A stretch of DNA of 54,811 nucleotides from Bacillota bacterium (GTDB taxonomy: Bacteria; Bacillota_I; Bacilli_A; Acholeplasmatales; UBA5453), in the NCBI GenBank assembly GCA_023436805.1, contig JAEZHT010000057.1, positions 1 to 54,811 on the forward strand. Direction: 5' to 3'. The notes beneath the pieces were generated by a model. The model had not been told where the DNA came from and did no database searches. It saw only the letters and a program-made list of their open reading frames with translations. Shown here one piece after another: positions 43,214 to 51,974 of this stretch; position 1 is the stretch's first letter, and each line of letters starts with the position of its first letter. Made by a program: the position numbers and the translations under genes.

Positions 43214-43319
43214 AACGGGTAACCTCGTGATATGATCCCCTCTCTGTATACTTCTACAAACTTTTAATTATTTGTAGTGTCTACTTTAAGGGGATCATAT
43301 CACATTGAGGTTACCCGTT
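43214..43319. repeat. 106-bp long imperfect inverted repeat between convergent genes
   Basis: The left arm at 43214-43241 and right arm at 43289-43319 pair over 28 bp (13 + 15 bp, with a 3-nt bulge at 43304-43306). An inner stem CTACAAA/TTTGTAG (43254-43260 with 43271-43277) closes a 10-nt AT loop. The element fills the gap between the stop codons of the GGDEF and guanylate-kinase-like genes. It could be a bidirectional terminator, but it is much longer than others here, so a MITE-like or structured RNA element is possible. Confidence 0.85.
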
Positions 43320-43321
43320 TC

Positions 43322-43855
43322 TTATTTCATATGTCTTTTTTGATAATGCTCGTGAACCCATTGTGCCAATTCTTTAAGCTCAACGTGTTCGTTATATATA
43401 TGTAAATCGATTCTATGAAAATTTTTGAGTTGGAATACCAAACGGTCACCGGTGATGCGTTTTTCAACTTGTTCTAAGGCATCGCCACGAGAAACCATGC
43501 GAGCAGTTCGCAGTTCTTCACTCGCTTCAACAAACACAACATAAACGTCGTCGGCTTGGTCAACCAAGGCATTTGCCCCATTGGGGTCGACAATGACGAC
43601 ACCATTTTCGATGACGTCTTTCTTTTGGATGCCATAATAACGATTTGAATATTCAGTCACTTCATAAAATGCATTGTTAGCCATGTGTGACTTAAATTCA
43701 TCTTCTGTTAAAAAATGATAATCGATGCCATCACGTTCGCCAGTTCTTGCCGGACGTGTGGTGGTCGTAACACATTTTTTGTAACCAAAGGTTTGATATA
43801 AAATTTTAGCAAGTTCGGTTTTTCCACTGGCACTCGCGCCAACCAATACGATCAT
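43322..43855 (-). CDS. Guanylate kinase-like P-loop kinase
   Basis: A 177-aa nucleotide kinase-fold protein. The start is the ATG at 43855 (MIVLVGASASGKTELA), because AAGGA lies 6 nt before it; the ATG at 43864 is too close. The P-loop is GASASGKT. The GMP-binding lobe has TTTTRPARTGERDGIDYHFL, as in guanylate kinases, and the lid has RMVSRGDALEQVEKRI. It is shorter than standard Gmk (~205 aa) and the P-loop is not the usual GPSGxGKG, so it may be a second, diverged paralogue rather than the essential Gmk. Confidence 0.85.
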   Translation of the reverse strand: MIVLVGASASGKTELAKILYQTFGYKKCVTTTTRPARTGERDGIDYHFLTEDEFKSHMANNAFYEVTEYSNRYYGIQKKDVIENGVVIVDPNGANALVDQADDVYVVFVEASEELRTARMVSRGDALEQVEKRITGDRLVFQLKNFHRIDLHIYNEHVELKELAQWVHEHYQKRHMK

Positions 43856-43919
43856 AGGACACATCCTTCGTATCGATTATATCACAGCCTAAGATTAAAA
43901 TTATATGACAAAATCACTT

Positions 43920-45239
43920 TCACTCTTTTTTCAAATGACTGATGAATCGCTTGTATTTATTGGCGTGTTTCGGCAGTTCTAATGGTGCAATCCTAAATGT
44001 ATACGTCCCCTTTAAACCCAAAGCCTGAAGTTCTTGATCAATTCTATCTTTTAATAGATTGAGGTCCATTTCACCCATTAAATCTAAAGTGATGTCTAAC
44101 GTTGAAATGCTTTCTTGAACGACTTGGAATTCACGGATTAAATCTGAAGTAGTGATGATCCACCTCGAAAACAAATCGGAAAATACAATTTTCGGTTGAT
44201 TAAATTCATCATAAAAATAGATGTTATCATCACTTCGACCTAAAATCTTATCAATTCTTCGAAAATGTGACCCACATGGACAAGGCTCATCTAGGACAAT
44301 CATGTCATTCATTTCATAGCGGATGAGTGGTTGCGCGAAATTGATCAGGTTGGTTAAAATCATCTTATGTCCAACCACGTGGGGTTGTTCGATTCTTTGT
44401 CCATCGTTGTCATAAAGTTCAATGAACACCAAGTCTTCATTGATGTGTAAATGGCCATGGCTACAAGCCGAGGCAATTTGACCTTCTGAAGCTTGATAGA
44501 TTTCAATGACCTTGGTTTTAAAAGCAGATTCAAAAACCGTTTTATCGGTTGGACTCAACACCTCTGCATAGGTGATGATTTTCTTCAATTTGACTTTAAT
44601 ATCAGCTTGTTTTGGTAACAGCTGCCGGATGAATGAAGGTGGTGCCATCAACAAATTGATCTTATTTTGATTGATTTGTTGTATGACTTCATCGACATCG
44701 GTCATGGTGGAGATGTATTTGAGCTTTAAAAATGGCGCGTTGATATCATCAAAGCCTTGTGAGAATACCCTCAAACAAAACAGGATACGTAGTGGTAAAT
44801 CCTTCAATGAAATCCCACCACGTGATAAGAATACCCCAGGTAAACGTTTGGTCATCGATTTTGGTGTGATATATAGACCTTTATTACCTGAGGTCCCGGA
44901 TGATAACCCAACCACATATTCATCTTGATAATAGCCCAAATAATCTTTATTGAGCTCTTTCTCTACAGCATAAGTCATCACAGCTTCTTTATTCAATCCA
45001 CATGTATTGAGCGTTGAAAAGTTATCCATCATGATTTGTTTGTTAATGGTTGGTAATTGGTAAAAGTCTTCTAAAGTTTCAAACGGTTTGTTTTCATATA
45101 AATCACGATAAAATGGGCTATGGGCTTTGGCGTATTGAACCATCGCCTTTAATGACTTCAGCTGTAAAGCCTCAATCTCTTTTGAAGATAGTTTCCTTCT
45201 ATTTTTAGATAGATAGAGATAGTCCTTAACGGCTTGCAT
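43920..45239 (-). CDS. Phenylacetate-CoA ligase-like (PaaK/CapK family) adenylate-forming enzyme
   Basis: A 439-aa adenylating enzyme. It has the P-loop GLSSGTSGNKGLYIT, the acyl-adenylate motif YQASEGQIASACSHGHLHI, and a GRSD motif with the Cys cluster CPCG characteristic of PaaK/CapK/F390-synthetase relatives. It should activate a carboxylate as an adenylate or thioester; the acid is unknown. The ATG lies inside the end of the upstream acyltransferase gene (14-nt overlap) with GAGG at 6 nt, so the two are translated together. A joint role in acylating a surface molecule is inferred. Confidence 0.9.
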   Translation of the reverse strand: MQAVKDYLYLSKNRRKLSSKEIEALQLKSLKAMVQYAKAHSPFYRDLYENKPFETLEDFYQLPTINKQIMMDNFSTLNTCGLNKEAVMTYAVEKELNKDYLGYYQDEYVVGLSSGTSGNKGLYITPKSMTKRLPGVFLSRGGISLKDLPLRILFCLRVFSQGFDDINAPFLKLKYISTMTDVDEVIQQINQNKINLLMAPPSFIRQLLPKQADIKVKLKKIITYAEVLSPTDKTVFESAFKTKVIEIYQASEGQIASACSHGHLHINEDLVFIELYDNDGQRIEQPHVVGHKMILTNLINFAQPLIRYEMNDMIVLDEPCPCGSHFRRIDKILGRSDDNIYFYDEFNQPKIVFSDLFSRWIITTSDLIREFQVVQESISTLDITLDLMGEMDLNLLKDRIDQELQALGLKGTYTFRIAPLELPKHANKYKRFISHLKKE

Positions 45240-46437
45240 GAAGCGCCTCTAAAACGGTTTTTTTACTCGAAGGTGAAACACGGTTTAATAGCGATGTATA
45301 GGCCCATTCAATTGTATACTTGTATTGTTTCTTCTCCCAGGCCATCAAGATGAATCCCCACATGATCACGTGGATGAACCCATAAATCAAAGCCCCAGGA
45401 ATGTCTAATTTCAAGGTTATGAATTGATTGATGATGAAGAAAATCAAGGCACTGGTAATTTGTTCAAAGAAAAATGGGGTTAACCCGGATACACCAAAAC
45501 GTTTAATGAATCTCGTGACTGGATTCCACTTCACTAGTTTGAAATCAAACACAAATAAAGCCCCCAAAATCATCAGTAAGAATAACCCAATTTGAGTGAC
45601 CATGATGAAATACCATGTCGGGTCAATCGCGCGTTCTAGCATCGTTTCAGGGGTGAAGATGTAACCCAAAATACCCACGACCATATACACTAAACCCACC
45701 GGTAGTATCCAGTTTCTAAGCACTTTAAACTGGTTTTGTCTTAACAATAACGCGACCCAAACCCCAAACAACGCAAACGCATAAAATGGTAAGATTGGGT
45801 TGTTTTTCGCAACCAACCAGTTGAGTAAAATCATGACCACATAATTGTTCTCATCTCTCGCATCCAAATAGAGATTGTATAATGGGATTCTGACATAAGA
45901 TAAGATCATGAATAAGGTCGCGCCAATTAAAATGTAAAGTGCAGCGTTTTTATGGTCGATGACTTTTTTAATACCTAAGAACAACAACGCCAATAACCAA
46001 ATGTTAAAAGCGATCATGACCAAGCTATCGACATAGAAAATCCTTTCTAATGTCCATGGTTGAAATGACCCATCACGGATGAAAGAAACCAATAAGGATT
46101 CATCCATGCTTCTGGTATCAAAATGGATGATGCCTGGACCTGTAAATAAGAAATAAAGGTAGGCGATGACCATCATGAGTAATCCCGCATAACCCATATA
46201 ATGAATACGTGAGGTTCGGTCTTTCGAATTTAAGAATTGAATGGTATAAGATAACCCCGATACCATCGCAAACAATCCCGCAAACATCAATAAAAAGCCG
46301 ATTAACGTAATGATGAGACTTGGGTTATCCATGTCAACATCATAAATCCCGTCAAAATAGTAGAAAGCGGTATGTAAGATGATGACAAAAAATACCCCTA
46401 ACCCCCTTAAGAAATCCACTGCTTGAATGCGTTTCAT
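45226..46437 (-). CDS. Membrane acyltransferase, HGSNAT/DUF1624-like
   Basis: A 403-aa protein with about ten hydrophobic helices. The opening RIQAVDFLRGLGVFFVIILH has the Asp, Arg-Gly and His positions of the HGSNAT/YeiB-like acyltransferases, which move acyl groups across the membrane to extracytoplasmic sugars or lipids. The start has AAGGAGG at good spacing. It is paired with the PaaK-like ligase and divergent from thpR. No acyl carrier protein gene is adjacent. The acceptor is unknown. Confidence 0.82.
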   Translation of the reverse strand: MKRIQAVDFLRGLGVFFVIILHTAFYYFDGIYDVDMDNPSLIITLIGFLLMFAGLFAMVSGLSYTIQFLNSKDRTSRIHYMGYAGLLMMVIAYLYFLFTGPGIIHFDTRSMDESLLVSFIRDGSFQPWTLERIFYVDSLVMIAFNIWLLALLFLGIKKVIDHKNAALYILIGATLFMILSYVRIPLYNLYLDARDENNYVVMILLNWLVAKNNPILPFYAFALFGVWVALLLRQNQFKVLRNWILPVGLVYMVVGILGYIFTPETMLERAIDPTWYFIMVTQIGLFLLMILGALFVFDFKLVKWNPVTRFIKRFGVSGLTPFFFEQITSALIFFIINQFITLKLDIPGALIYGFIHVIMWGFILMAWEKKQYKYTIEWAYTSLLNRVSPSSKKTVLEALHASR

Positions 46438-46446
46438 AAAGCCTCC

Positions 46447-46475
46447 TTGGTGTCTATGACAGACTGTTATATAAT
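46447..46475 (+). promoter_or_regulatory. thpR promoter
   Basis: TTGGTG (46447-46452), 17-nt spacer, TATAAT (46470-46475). The leader is short. It overlaps the ribosome site of the divergent acyltransferase gene. Confidence 0.7.
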
Positions 46476-46490
46476 AGAGATGGTGATTCT

Positions 46491-47027
46491 ATGAGACTAT
46501 TTATTGGCATCGACTTATCACAGTCGATGAAATCTTATTTATGGGGTGTAGCAAAATCCATCGAACGTCATACCCAAGGCCGTGTTACAGCTTTGAATAA
46601 TTATCATTTAACGCTCGCATTTTTAGGTGAACTCGATGACAATCAAACGAATGAATTAAAATCGTTGATGAATCAGATCCATTTCAATGCTTTTGAGATG
46701 ACTGTATCTGAGGTTGATTATTTTCAAAAAGGCGAACGATTCATCTACTATATGGGCATCAAACCCAATCCCGCTTTAAAGACATTATATCAAAAGGTTG
46801 TAGATGTCATTTCACCTTTAGGTTTAAATATCCATGGAAAGTTCAGCCCACACATCACCTTAATAAGACAGGGAAAATCTTTTCCGATACATGTGTTAAC
46901 CTTACCTATAACCACTGAAATCATTCAAGTTCAAAAGGTCACGTTATTCTTAAGTCATTCTGTTGACGATGAATTGACTTATACACCCATCTACGACATC
47001 CTTTTACAAACCAACGACCGCACCTAA
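46491..47027 (+). CDS. thpR: RNA 2',3'-cyclic phosphodiesterase (2H family)
   Basis: A 178-aa 2H phosphoesterase. The two catalytic HxT motifs are YHLTLAFLGE and FSPHITLIRQ, and the N-terminus MRLFIGIDLSQ is typical of ThpR/LigT. It opens 2',3'-cyclic phosphates on RNA ends to 2'-phosphates. Ribosome site GGTGAT is weak. It is transcribed alone between a promoter and a terminator. Confidence 0.95.
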   Translation: MRLFIGIDLSQSMKSYLWGVAKSIERHTQGRVTALNNYHLTLAFLGELDDNQTNELKSLMNQIHFNAFEMTVSEVDYFQKGERFIYYMGIKPNPALKTLYQKVVDVISPLGLNIHGKFSPHITLIRQGKSFPIHVLTLPITTEIIQVQKVTLFLSHSVDDELTYTPIYDILLQTNDRT

Positions 47028-47043
47028 TCCGTGCGTTTTTTTT
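47019..47043 (+). terminator. thpR terminator
   Basis: CGCAC-CTAATCC-GTGCG followed by eight T; the stop codon lies in the loop. Confidence 0.85.
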
Positions 47044-49648
47044 AATGCTTAATATCTATAAAAACAACTTTTTTACTAAATAATCGTTGGTAAAGCACGA
47101 CTTTGAACTTAGTAACCCCTGGTTGTTTGACCAACCCAGTGGATTTCATTTGTTTTGGATTCAAAGATACCCAATACAAGCACTTGATGCCCTTCAACCC
47201 AAACACCGGTAGATGGTGGTGTTTTTTAGGTTCTTCTTCTATTAAACTAGAACGAATAACATCAAACTCGATGTCCCACCATGTGGTTTTGTATCTAGGG
47301 TCTATGAGGTTAAATGTCTTTTGGTGGGTCTGATATTGGTCAAATACTTTGACATGAAATGCATGTGTTTTAGCGATGAATAAATCATCGAGTGACACCA
47401 CTTGTGAAACAGGTGTGCCATCGACAAACCATTCGAGTGGATGAATTAAGCCATGTAAGGTGACCCATTCAGGTAGTGTATAGCGTCTGGTGACTTGATC
47501 CAATATGGGTTTTTGGATGGCTCTGTCAAAAATCAATAGGGAACCCGGGGTTGGTATGAGTTGAATCGGTAATTCGTATATGGTGTCTAAACCAATCACT
47601 TTAAAAGGTACTTTAAAGTTCATCTCTTTAGCATCTATATATGGGCCTTTGGTGTTTGGATTTGGTAATACCTCATACGTGTGTTTCGGGTCTAAGAAGG
47701 ATACCACAGATAGCCTTTGATAACCATAAAAGCTGGATTGCAGTAAAATACGTTCTAAATCACCTGTATGGATGGTTGAAACGGACAATTCACGTTCATA
47801 AACCAAACCATCTTTTTTGATTTTAACCAGGAGCCCTGTGGTATTGGAAAATGGCCGAATGGCGATATCATCTTTATATAATTCATCGCCTTGATGGGTC
47901 AGTTGATATTCTATGTCCATCCCTTCGATGGCTGGTAATGGCACACGGTCGGTTTTATGATTCACCAACTGGTTTTGAATTTGATTCATGTGATATAAAA
48001 GGGTTGTTTTTGGTGTAGGTTTGTTTTTGATGGTATAGGATTGATACCGTTGTCCATCGATTTCAACATCGATTCTAAAGGTTTCAATCTGAGGGTCTAT
48101 TACCCAGGTTTTTAACTCATCATCGAATAACCCGTTTTGGGTGTGTAAACTTAAATGATGACCAAAACGTTTAACCCTTGAGCCATCGATTAAACCATAG
48201 ACTTCATTTGGGATACGGATAAAATCATCGATAATAGATTCGATTTGATCACGATATCGTATGTATTGTAAGCCATAAAATAACCCTATCAATACCGTCC
48301 ACGGCAACAAAACCACAGACAGAACAATTCTTATAGGCCATGTGAGTGGCCATAAGAATAAGATCATCAGTGTGTGTGCGTTACGCCACTTTTGTTGATA
48401 ACCTAAGGATCGTTTCAGTTGATTTACCCATGATTTACCAAACTTAAATATGTTTAAAGATGGTAAATACCCACGCTTAAGGATGGATGAATCGATATGA
48501 AATAAAGCTTTTACCCATAATCCAATATGGATGAATATAACTTCAATTAAAACCAAGAGCCCAAATAGGACAAAGATTGGTAATAGGATTGGTAATAAAA
48601 GAATGATGTAATAGTAATCTTTAAAGTCAAATACCAAATCCATCAAAATACGTTTGAATGGATACATAAAGTGTCTCAGATGAACCATACCATTGTAAAG
48701 CCAAACAAAGACTTTTTGAATGACATCTAAAAAGCCATATAAAATACGTTTGAGTCCTTGATAAAGCCATTTGATGATATGTGTTAGACCATCGATAAAG
48801 ATGACTTTTGGTAACCATAAAAATATCGTATAAAAGACTAGAATGATTTGAATGAGTGTAAACCTCATCACTTTATAAAACCATTCAGGTCGGTTCCGAT
48901 ATAGGTACACTAAACCATCGATCATCCATTGGAACCCATGAATCAGTTGAATGATGATCCATTTGAATATGTGATAGATACCAACCAATAGCCATTCTAT
49001 CGCATTGTATAAATGCTTGAGAATATTAACCAAGCCTGACCATAATTTAGAAAACACCCATCGAATCCCATGTAATAAATCCAATAAACGTTGAAACAAC
49101 CATTTAAACAAAGGTTGGACGAAATTGATGACGGATTTGGCGATGTTCTTCAAAATCAAAAAAGCAGATTTGAGCCAATTAACTAAAATGACAATACCTT
49201 TCCATATCAGTTTTAAGAGATATCGAATGGCTTTAAATATCTGTTTGAATAATAAGTATACGTATTTAAGAAAATACTGCCAAATCAAAATCGATGTTTT
49301 TTTGGTTAACCACCAGAGTCCAAAGGATAGTTTTTTAATCACCCACCAAATGGGTTTTAATAGATATCGATACACAAATATAGATACTTGTTTGATGACG
49401 TATTGAAGACCTAAGAATAACTTCTTCAAAACGATGTATATGGGTTTGATGATGATTTTATAGAACATGATAGAAAGCCACTTTATCGCTAGGCACAGCT
49501 GCTTAAGCACATAGATGGTAGCTTGAACCATCGGTTTAACCACCGCTTTGATCCCTCGGTAGACGTATTTCGCTAAAATACCTATCGGTTTAATCAATAA
49601 AACAAGTGTTTTTAAAAAGCCTTTCAATACCGCTTTTATTTCGGACAT
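47042..49648 (-). CDS. Lys/Trp-rich amphipathic-helix membrane protein with 30-residue repeats
   Basis: I do not recognise this family. The start is the ATG at 49648 (MSEIKAVLKG), 868 aa; GGAGG lies 6 nt before it, whereas it abuts the ATG at 49654. Residues 1-340 are one long run of hydrophobic and aromatic residues broken regularly by Lys/Arg, with almost no acidic residues. Residues 38-157 are four 30-residue units (KP or K at 38, 68, 98, 128). Lys recur at unit positions 1, 8 and 19, which lie on one face of a helix. Two long hydrophobic hairpins follow (about 345-380 and 425-463). The last ~390 residues are soluble and beta-rich (TFRIDVEIDGQRYQSYTI). It is alone, after thpR on the other strand. 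Confidence 0.85.
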   Translation of the reverse strand: MSEIKAVLKGFLKTLVLLIKPIGILAKYVYRGIKAVVKPMVQATIYVLKQLCLAIKWLSIMFYKIIIKPIYIVLKKLFLGLQYVIKQVSIFVYRYLLKPIWWVIKKLSFGLWWLTKKTSILIWQYFLKYVYLLFKQIFKAIRYLLKLIWKGIVILVNWLKSAFLILKNIAKSVINFVQPLFKWLFQRLLDLLHGIRWVFSKLWSGLVNILKHLYNAIEWLLVGIYHIFKWIIIQLIHGFQWMIDGLVYLYRNRPEWFYKVMRFTLIQIILVFYTIFLWLPKVIFIDGLTHIIKWLYQGLKRILYGFLDVIQKVFVWLYNGMVHLRHFMYPFKRILMDLVFDFKDYYYIILLLPILLPIFVLFGLLVLIEVIFIHIGLWVKALFHIDSSILKRGYLPSLNIFKFGKSWVNQLKRSLGYQQKWRNAHTLMILFLWPLTWPIRIVLSVVLLPWTVLIGLFYGLQYIRYRDQIESIIDDFIRIPNEVYGLIDGSRVKRFGHHLSLHTQNGLFDDELKTWVIDPQIETFRIDVEIDGQRYQSYTIKNKPTPKTTLLYHMNQIQNQLVNHKTDRVPLPAIEGMDIEYQLTHQGDELYKDDIAIRPFSNTTGLLVKIKKDGLVYERELSVSTIHTGDLERILLQSSFYGYQRLSVVSFLDPKHTYEVLPNPNTKGPYIDAKEMNFKVPFKVIGLDTIYELPIQLIPTPGSLLIFDRAIQKPILDQVTRRYTLPEWVTLHGLIHPLEWFVDGTPVSQVVSLDDLFIAKTHAFHVKVFDQYQTHQKTFNLIDPRYKTTWWDIEFDVIRSSLIEEEPKKHHHLPVFGLKGIKCLYWVSLNPKQMKSTGLVKQPGVTKFKVVLYQRLFSKKVVFIDIKH
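49178..49537 (-). repeat. Four 90-bp units encoding 30-residue amphipathic repeats
   Basis: Units begin at residues 38, 68, 98 and 128. Shared positions are K1 (P2 in the first three), K8 (units 2-4), K19 and S22-I23 (units 1-3). Register is exact, with no indels. Confidence 0.8.
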
Positions 49649-49721
49649 AAGCATCCTCCAATATCATTGAATCGTCATGATTTGTTAACATTTTAACACA
49701 AATTTCTTTTGATTCATATAT

Positions 49722-49742
49722 AAAAAAAGACCCGAAGGTCTT
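49722..49742 (-). terminator. Terminator of the ABC-F gene
   Basis: Minus-strand AAGACC-TTCG-GGTCTT followed by TTTTT; UUCG tetraloop. Confidence 0.92.
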
Positions 49743-49748
49743 GTTTTA

Positions 49749-51362
49749 CTATTTGTAGATGGTTTTGATTCTTTCTTTGATGTTATTGTTTGTAATATAT
49801 TCATCGAGTGATCCTTGGTATTGAATCGATCCTAAGTCACCAATTTCAACAATCTTATTACATACAGTATCTAATAATCGGTGGTCATGGGAAGATAGAA
49901 TGATCGCCCCTTGGTAATTAGATAAACCATTGTTTACAGCTTCAATCGATTCTAAGTCTAAGTGGTTGGTTGGTGAGTCGATGAGTAAAGTATTCGCATT
50001 CGACATCATGAGTTTTGAGAACATGCAGCGCATCTTCTCACCACCGCTCAAGTAGTTGACTTCTTTGAGTGGTTGGTCGCCTGTAAATAACATTCTACCC
50101 AAAAACCCACGGATATAGGATTCGGCTGGTTCTTTAGAGTATTGTCTGAGCCATTCAATCAAGTTCATATTGCTTTTGAAATAAGGTTCATTATCGGCAG
50201 GGAAATAGGCTTTTTGAACGGTTTGTCCCCATTTGATGTTACCTGTGGTTGGTTCAAGTTCCCCAGCTAAAATACGTAAAATCGCGGTCTTGGCGAGGTC
50301 ATTGTCACCGAGTAAAGCGACTTTATCGCCACGTGTCATCGTGAATGAGACATTTTTAAATAGTGTGATGCCATCATGCGTATAACTGATGTTATCGACT
50401 TCAATGACGTCTTTACCGAGTTGTTTTTCGATATCAAAGCCAATGAATGGGTATTTTCTTAAACTCGGAACGATGTCTTCGAGTTGGATTTTCTCTAAAG
50501 ATTTTTTACGAGAAGTCGCTTGGCGAGATTTGGATAAGTTCGCACTGAATCTCGCAATGAAGGCTTTGAGTTCTTCCATGCGTTCTTCTTTTTTCTTGTT
50601 ACGGTCTGCCATCAAACGTTGAATGAGTTGTGAAGATTCCATCCAGAAATCATAGTTCCCTGGGTAGAGCTTTGCTTGGTAGTAATCGATATCGACCATG
50701 TGGGTACACACATTATTCAAGAAATGTCTGTCATGGGATACGGTGATGACGGTATTTTCATAATTGATTAAAAATTCTTCTAACCAGTGGATCGCTTCAA
50801 AGTCTAGGTGGTTGGTAGGTTCATCGAGTAATAAGATATCTGGGTTACCAAAAAGCGCTTGAGCCAATAAGACTTTAACTTTATGTTTAGGTAAGACATC
50901 CGCCATGTTTTTATAGAAATCTTCTTGTGGGACATTCAAACCATTTAAGAGCTTTTCTACTTCCACCTCCGCGTTCCAGCCATCGAGTTCAGCGAATCTG
51001 ACTTCTAAATCTGCAAGTAAAAAACCTTCCGCTTCGGTGAAGTCTGTTTTGGAATATAAGACTTCTTTTTGTTTCATGATGTCATAGAGTTCTTTATGAC
51101 CCATGATGACGGTTTCCATAACGGTTAAATGGTCATAGGCATTTTGGTTTTGTTTTAGGGTGGCGAGACGTTTGTTCTTTTCGATGATGACATCGCCTTT
51201 GGTGGATTCTTTTTCACCAGACAACACCTTCAAAAAGGTCGATTTACCGGCACCATTCGCGCCGATCACACCGTAGCAGTTGCCTGCTGTAAATTTTATA
51301 TTGACGTCTTCAAACAGTTTTTTATCCGGGAAGACTAAGGATAGATTCGATACAGTGATCAT
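49749..51362 (-). CDS. ABC-F family ATPase (YkpA/YbiT-like)
   Basis: A 537-aa soluble tandem-NBD protein expected to act on the ribosome. NBD1: GANGAGKST, Walker B LLLDEPTNHLD; its signature position reads LPKHKVKVLLAQ instead of LSGGQ. NBD2: Walker A GDNDLAKTA, signature LSGGEKMR, Walker B LLIDSPTNHLD with Ser in place of the catalytic Glu. Degenerate signature-1 and NBD2 sites are typical of the YkpA/YbiT branch. AAGGAGT precedes the ATG. It is monocistronic with a UUCG terminator. It is a second ABC-F distinct from the one at 13525-15063. Confidence 0.93.
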   Translation of the reverse strand: MITVSNLSLVFPDKKLFEDVNIKFTAGNCYGVIGANGAGKSTFLKVLSGEKESTKGDVIIEKNKRLATLKQNQNAYDHLTVMETVIMGHKELYDIMKQKEVLYSKTDFTEAEGFLLADLEVRFAELDGWNAEVEVEKLLNGLNVPQEDFYKNMADVLPKHKVKVLLAQALFGNPDILLLDEPTNHLDFEAIHWLEEFLINYENTVITVSHDRHFLNNVCTHMVDIDYYQAKLYPGNYDFWMESSQLIQRLMADRNKKKEERMEELKAFIARFSANLSKSRQATSRKKSLEKIQLEDIVPSLRKYPFIGFDIEKQLGKDVIEVDNISYTHDGITLFKNVSFTMTRGDKVALLGDNDLAKTAILRILAGELEPTTGNIKWGQTVQKAYFPADNEPYFKSNMNLIEWLRQYSKEPAESYIRGFLGRMLFTGDQPLKEVNYLSGGEKMRCMFSKLMMSNANTLLIDSPTNHLDLESIEAVNNGLSNYQGAIILSSHDHRLLDTVCNKIVEIGDLGSIQYQGSLDEYITNNNIKERIKTIYK

Positions 51363-51447
51363 GGGGTACTCCTTTATTATTTATAATAACTTTTATCAGC
51401 CTTATCAAGTTTAAACGATTATGGGGGTTTTGTCAAATAAAACCGAA

Positions 51448-51478
51448 GAAAAAGATGATATCGCAGCGGATATCATCT
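51448..51478 (-). terminator. Terminator of the helicase-HugZ operon
   Basis: Minus-strand AGATGATATC-CGCTGC-GATATCATCT followed by a T run. Confidence 0.88.
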
Positions 51479-51489
51479 CATCGATTGAT

Positions 51490-51972
51490 TTATGCTTTAA
51501 TTGAGCGGTGTCCACCGGCTTTGGATGGGGAAAGTTCTCTACCCAAAACATCGAAAGCTTGACCCGGTCCTAAGACGAGTTGACCTTGAATGGCTTCGCA
51601 CTTGATGATGGTGAAATCCATCAATAAGAACGATTTAACAGGGTCACCTAAACGGTCTATCATCATCTTGAGTACGGCTTCATCTTCTATATCCAAAGTG
51701 ACTTTGGTTTCTAAGTAGAGTCGCTTGCGGAAAAATACGCTTTTCGAAACGGATTCATCTTCAATCCATAGTAACCCAGCCGTCGGTCTTTGTCGTAGGT
51801 ATTTGGTGTGTTTCGCCATATTCGAGATGATTAAGTAGTAATCGCCTTGATACACCCCAAATGGTGCGTAAGATGTGTAAGGTTTTCCCATATCATCTAA
51901 GGTGCTTAACACCACCGATTTCATACTGAAGATGAGGTTGCTTTTTTCAATGCCTGCTTGTAATGTATCCAT
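51490..51972 (-). CDS. Pyridoxamine 5'-phosphate oxidase-fold protein (HugZ-like)
   Basis: A 160-aa split-barrel flavin/heme-binding-type protein. The opening VVLSTLDDMGKPYTSYAPFGV and the end LVLGPGQAFDVLGREL match the HugZ/HutZ branch of the PNPOx family, some of which degrade heme. No long C-terminal heme-binding extension is present. It starts 2 nt after the stop of the helicase gene, with the ribosome site inside the helicase end, so the two are translated together; a functional link between them is not obvious. Confidence 0.87.
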   Translation of the reverse strand: MDTLQAGIEKSNLIFSMKSVVLSTLDDMGKPYTSYAPFGVYQGDYYLIISNMAKHTKYLRQRPTAGLLWIEDESVSKSVFFRKRLYLETKVTLDIEDEAVLKMMIDRLGDPVKSFLLMDFTIIKCEAIQGQLVLGPGQAFDVLGRELSPSKAGGHRSIKA

Positions 51973-51974
51973 GA

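Noticed and set aside
49749..51362. Degenerate signature and missing catalytic Glu in the second ABC-F protein considered as decay
   Set aside because: The YkpA/YbiT branch normally has a degenerate first signature and non-canonical second site, so this is family-typical rather than a lesion.
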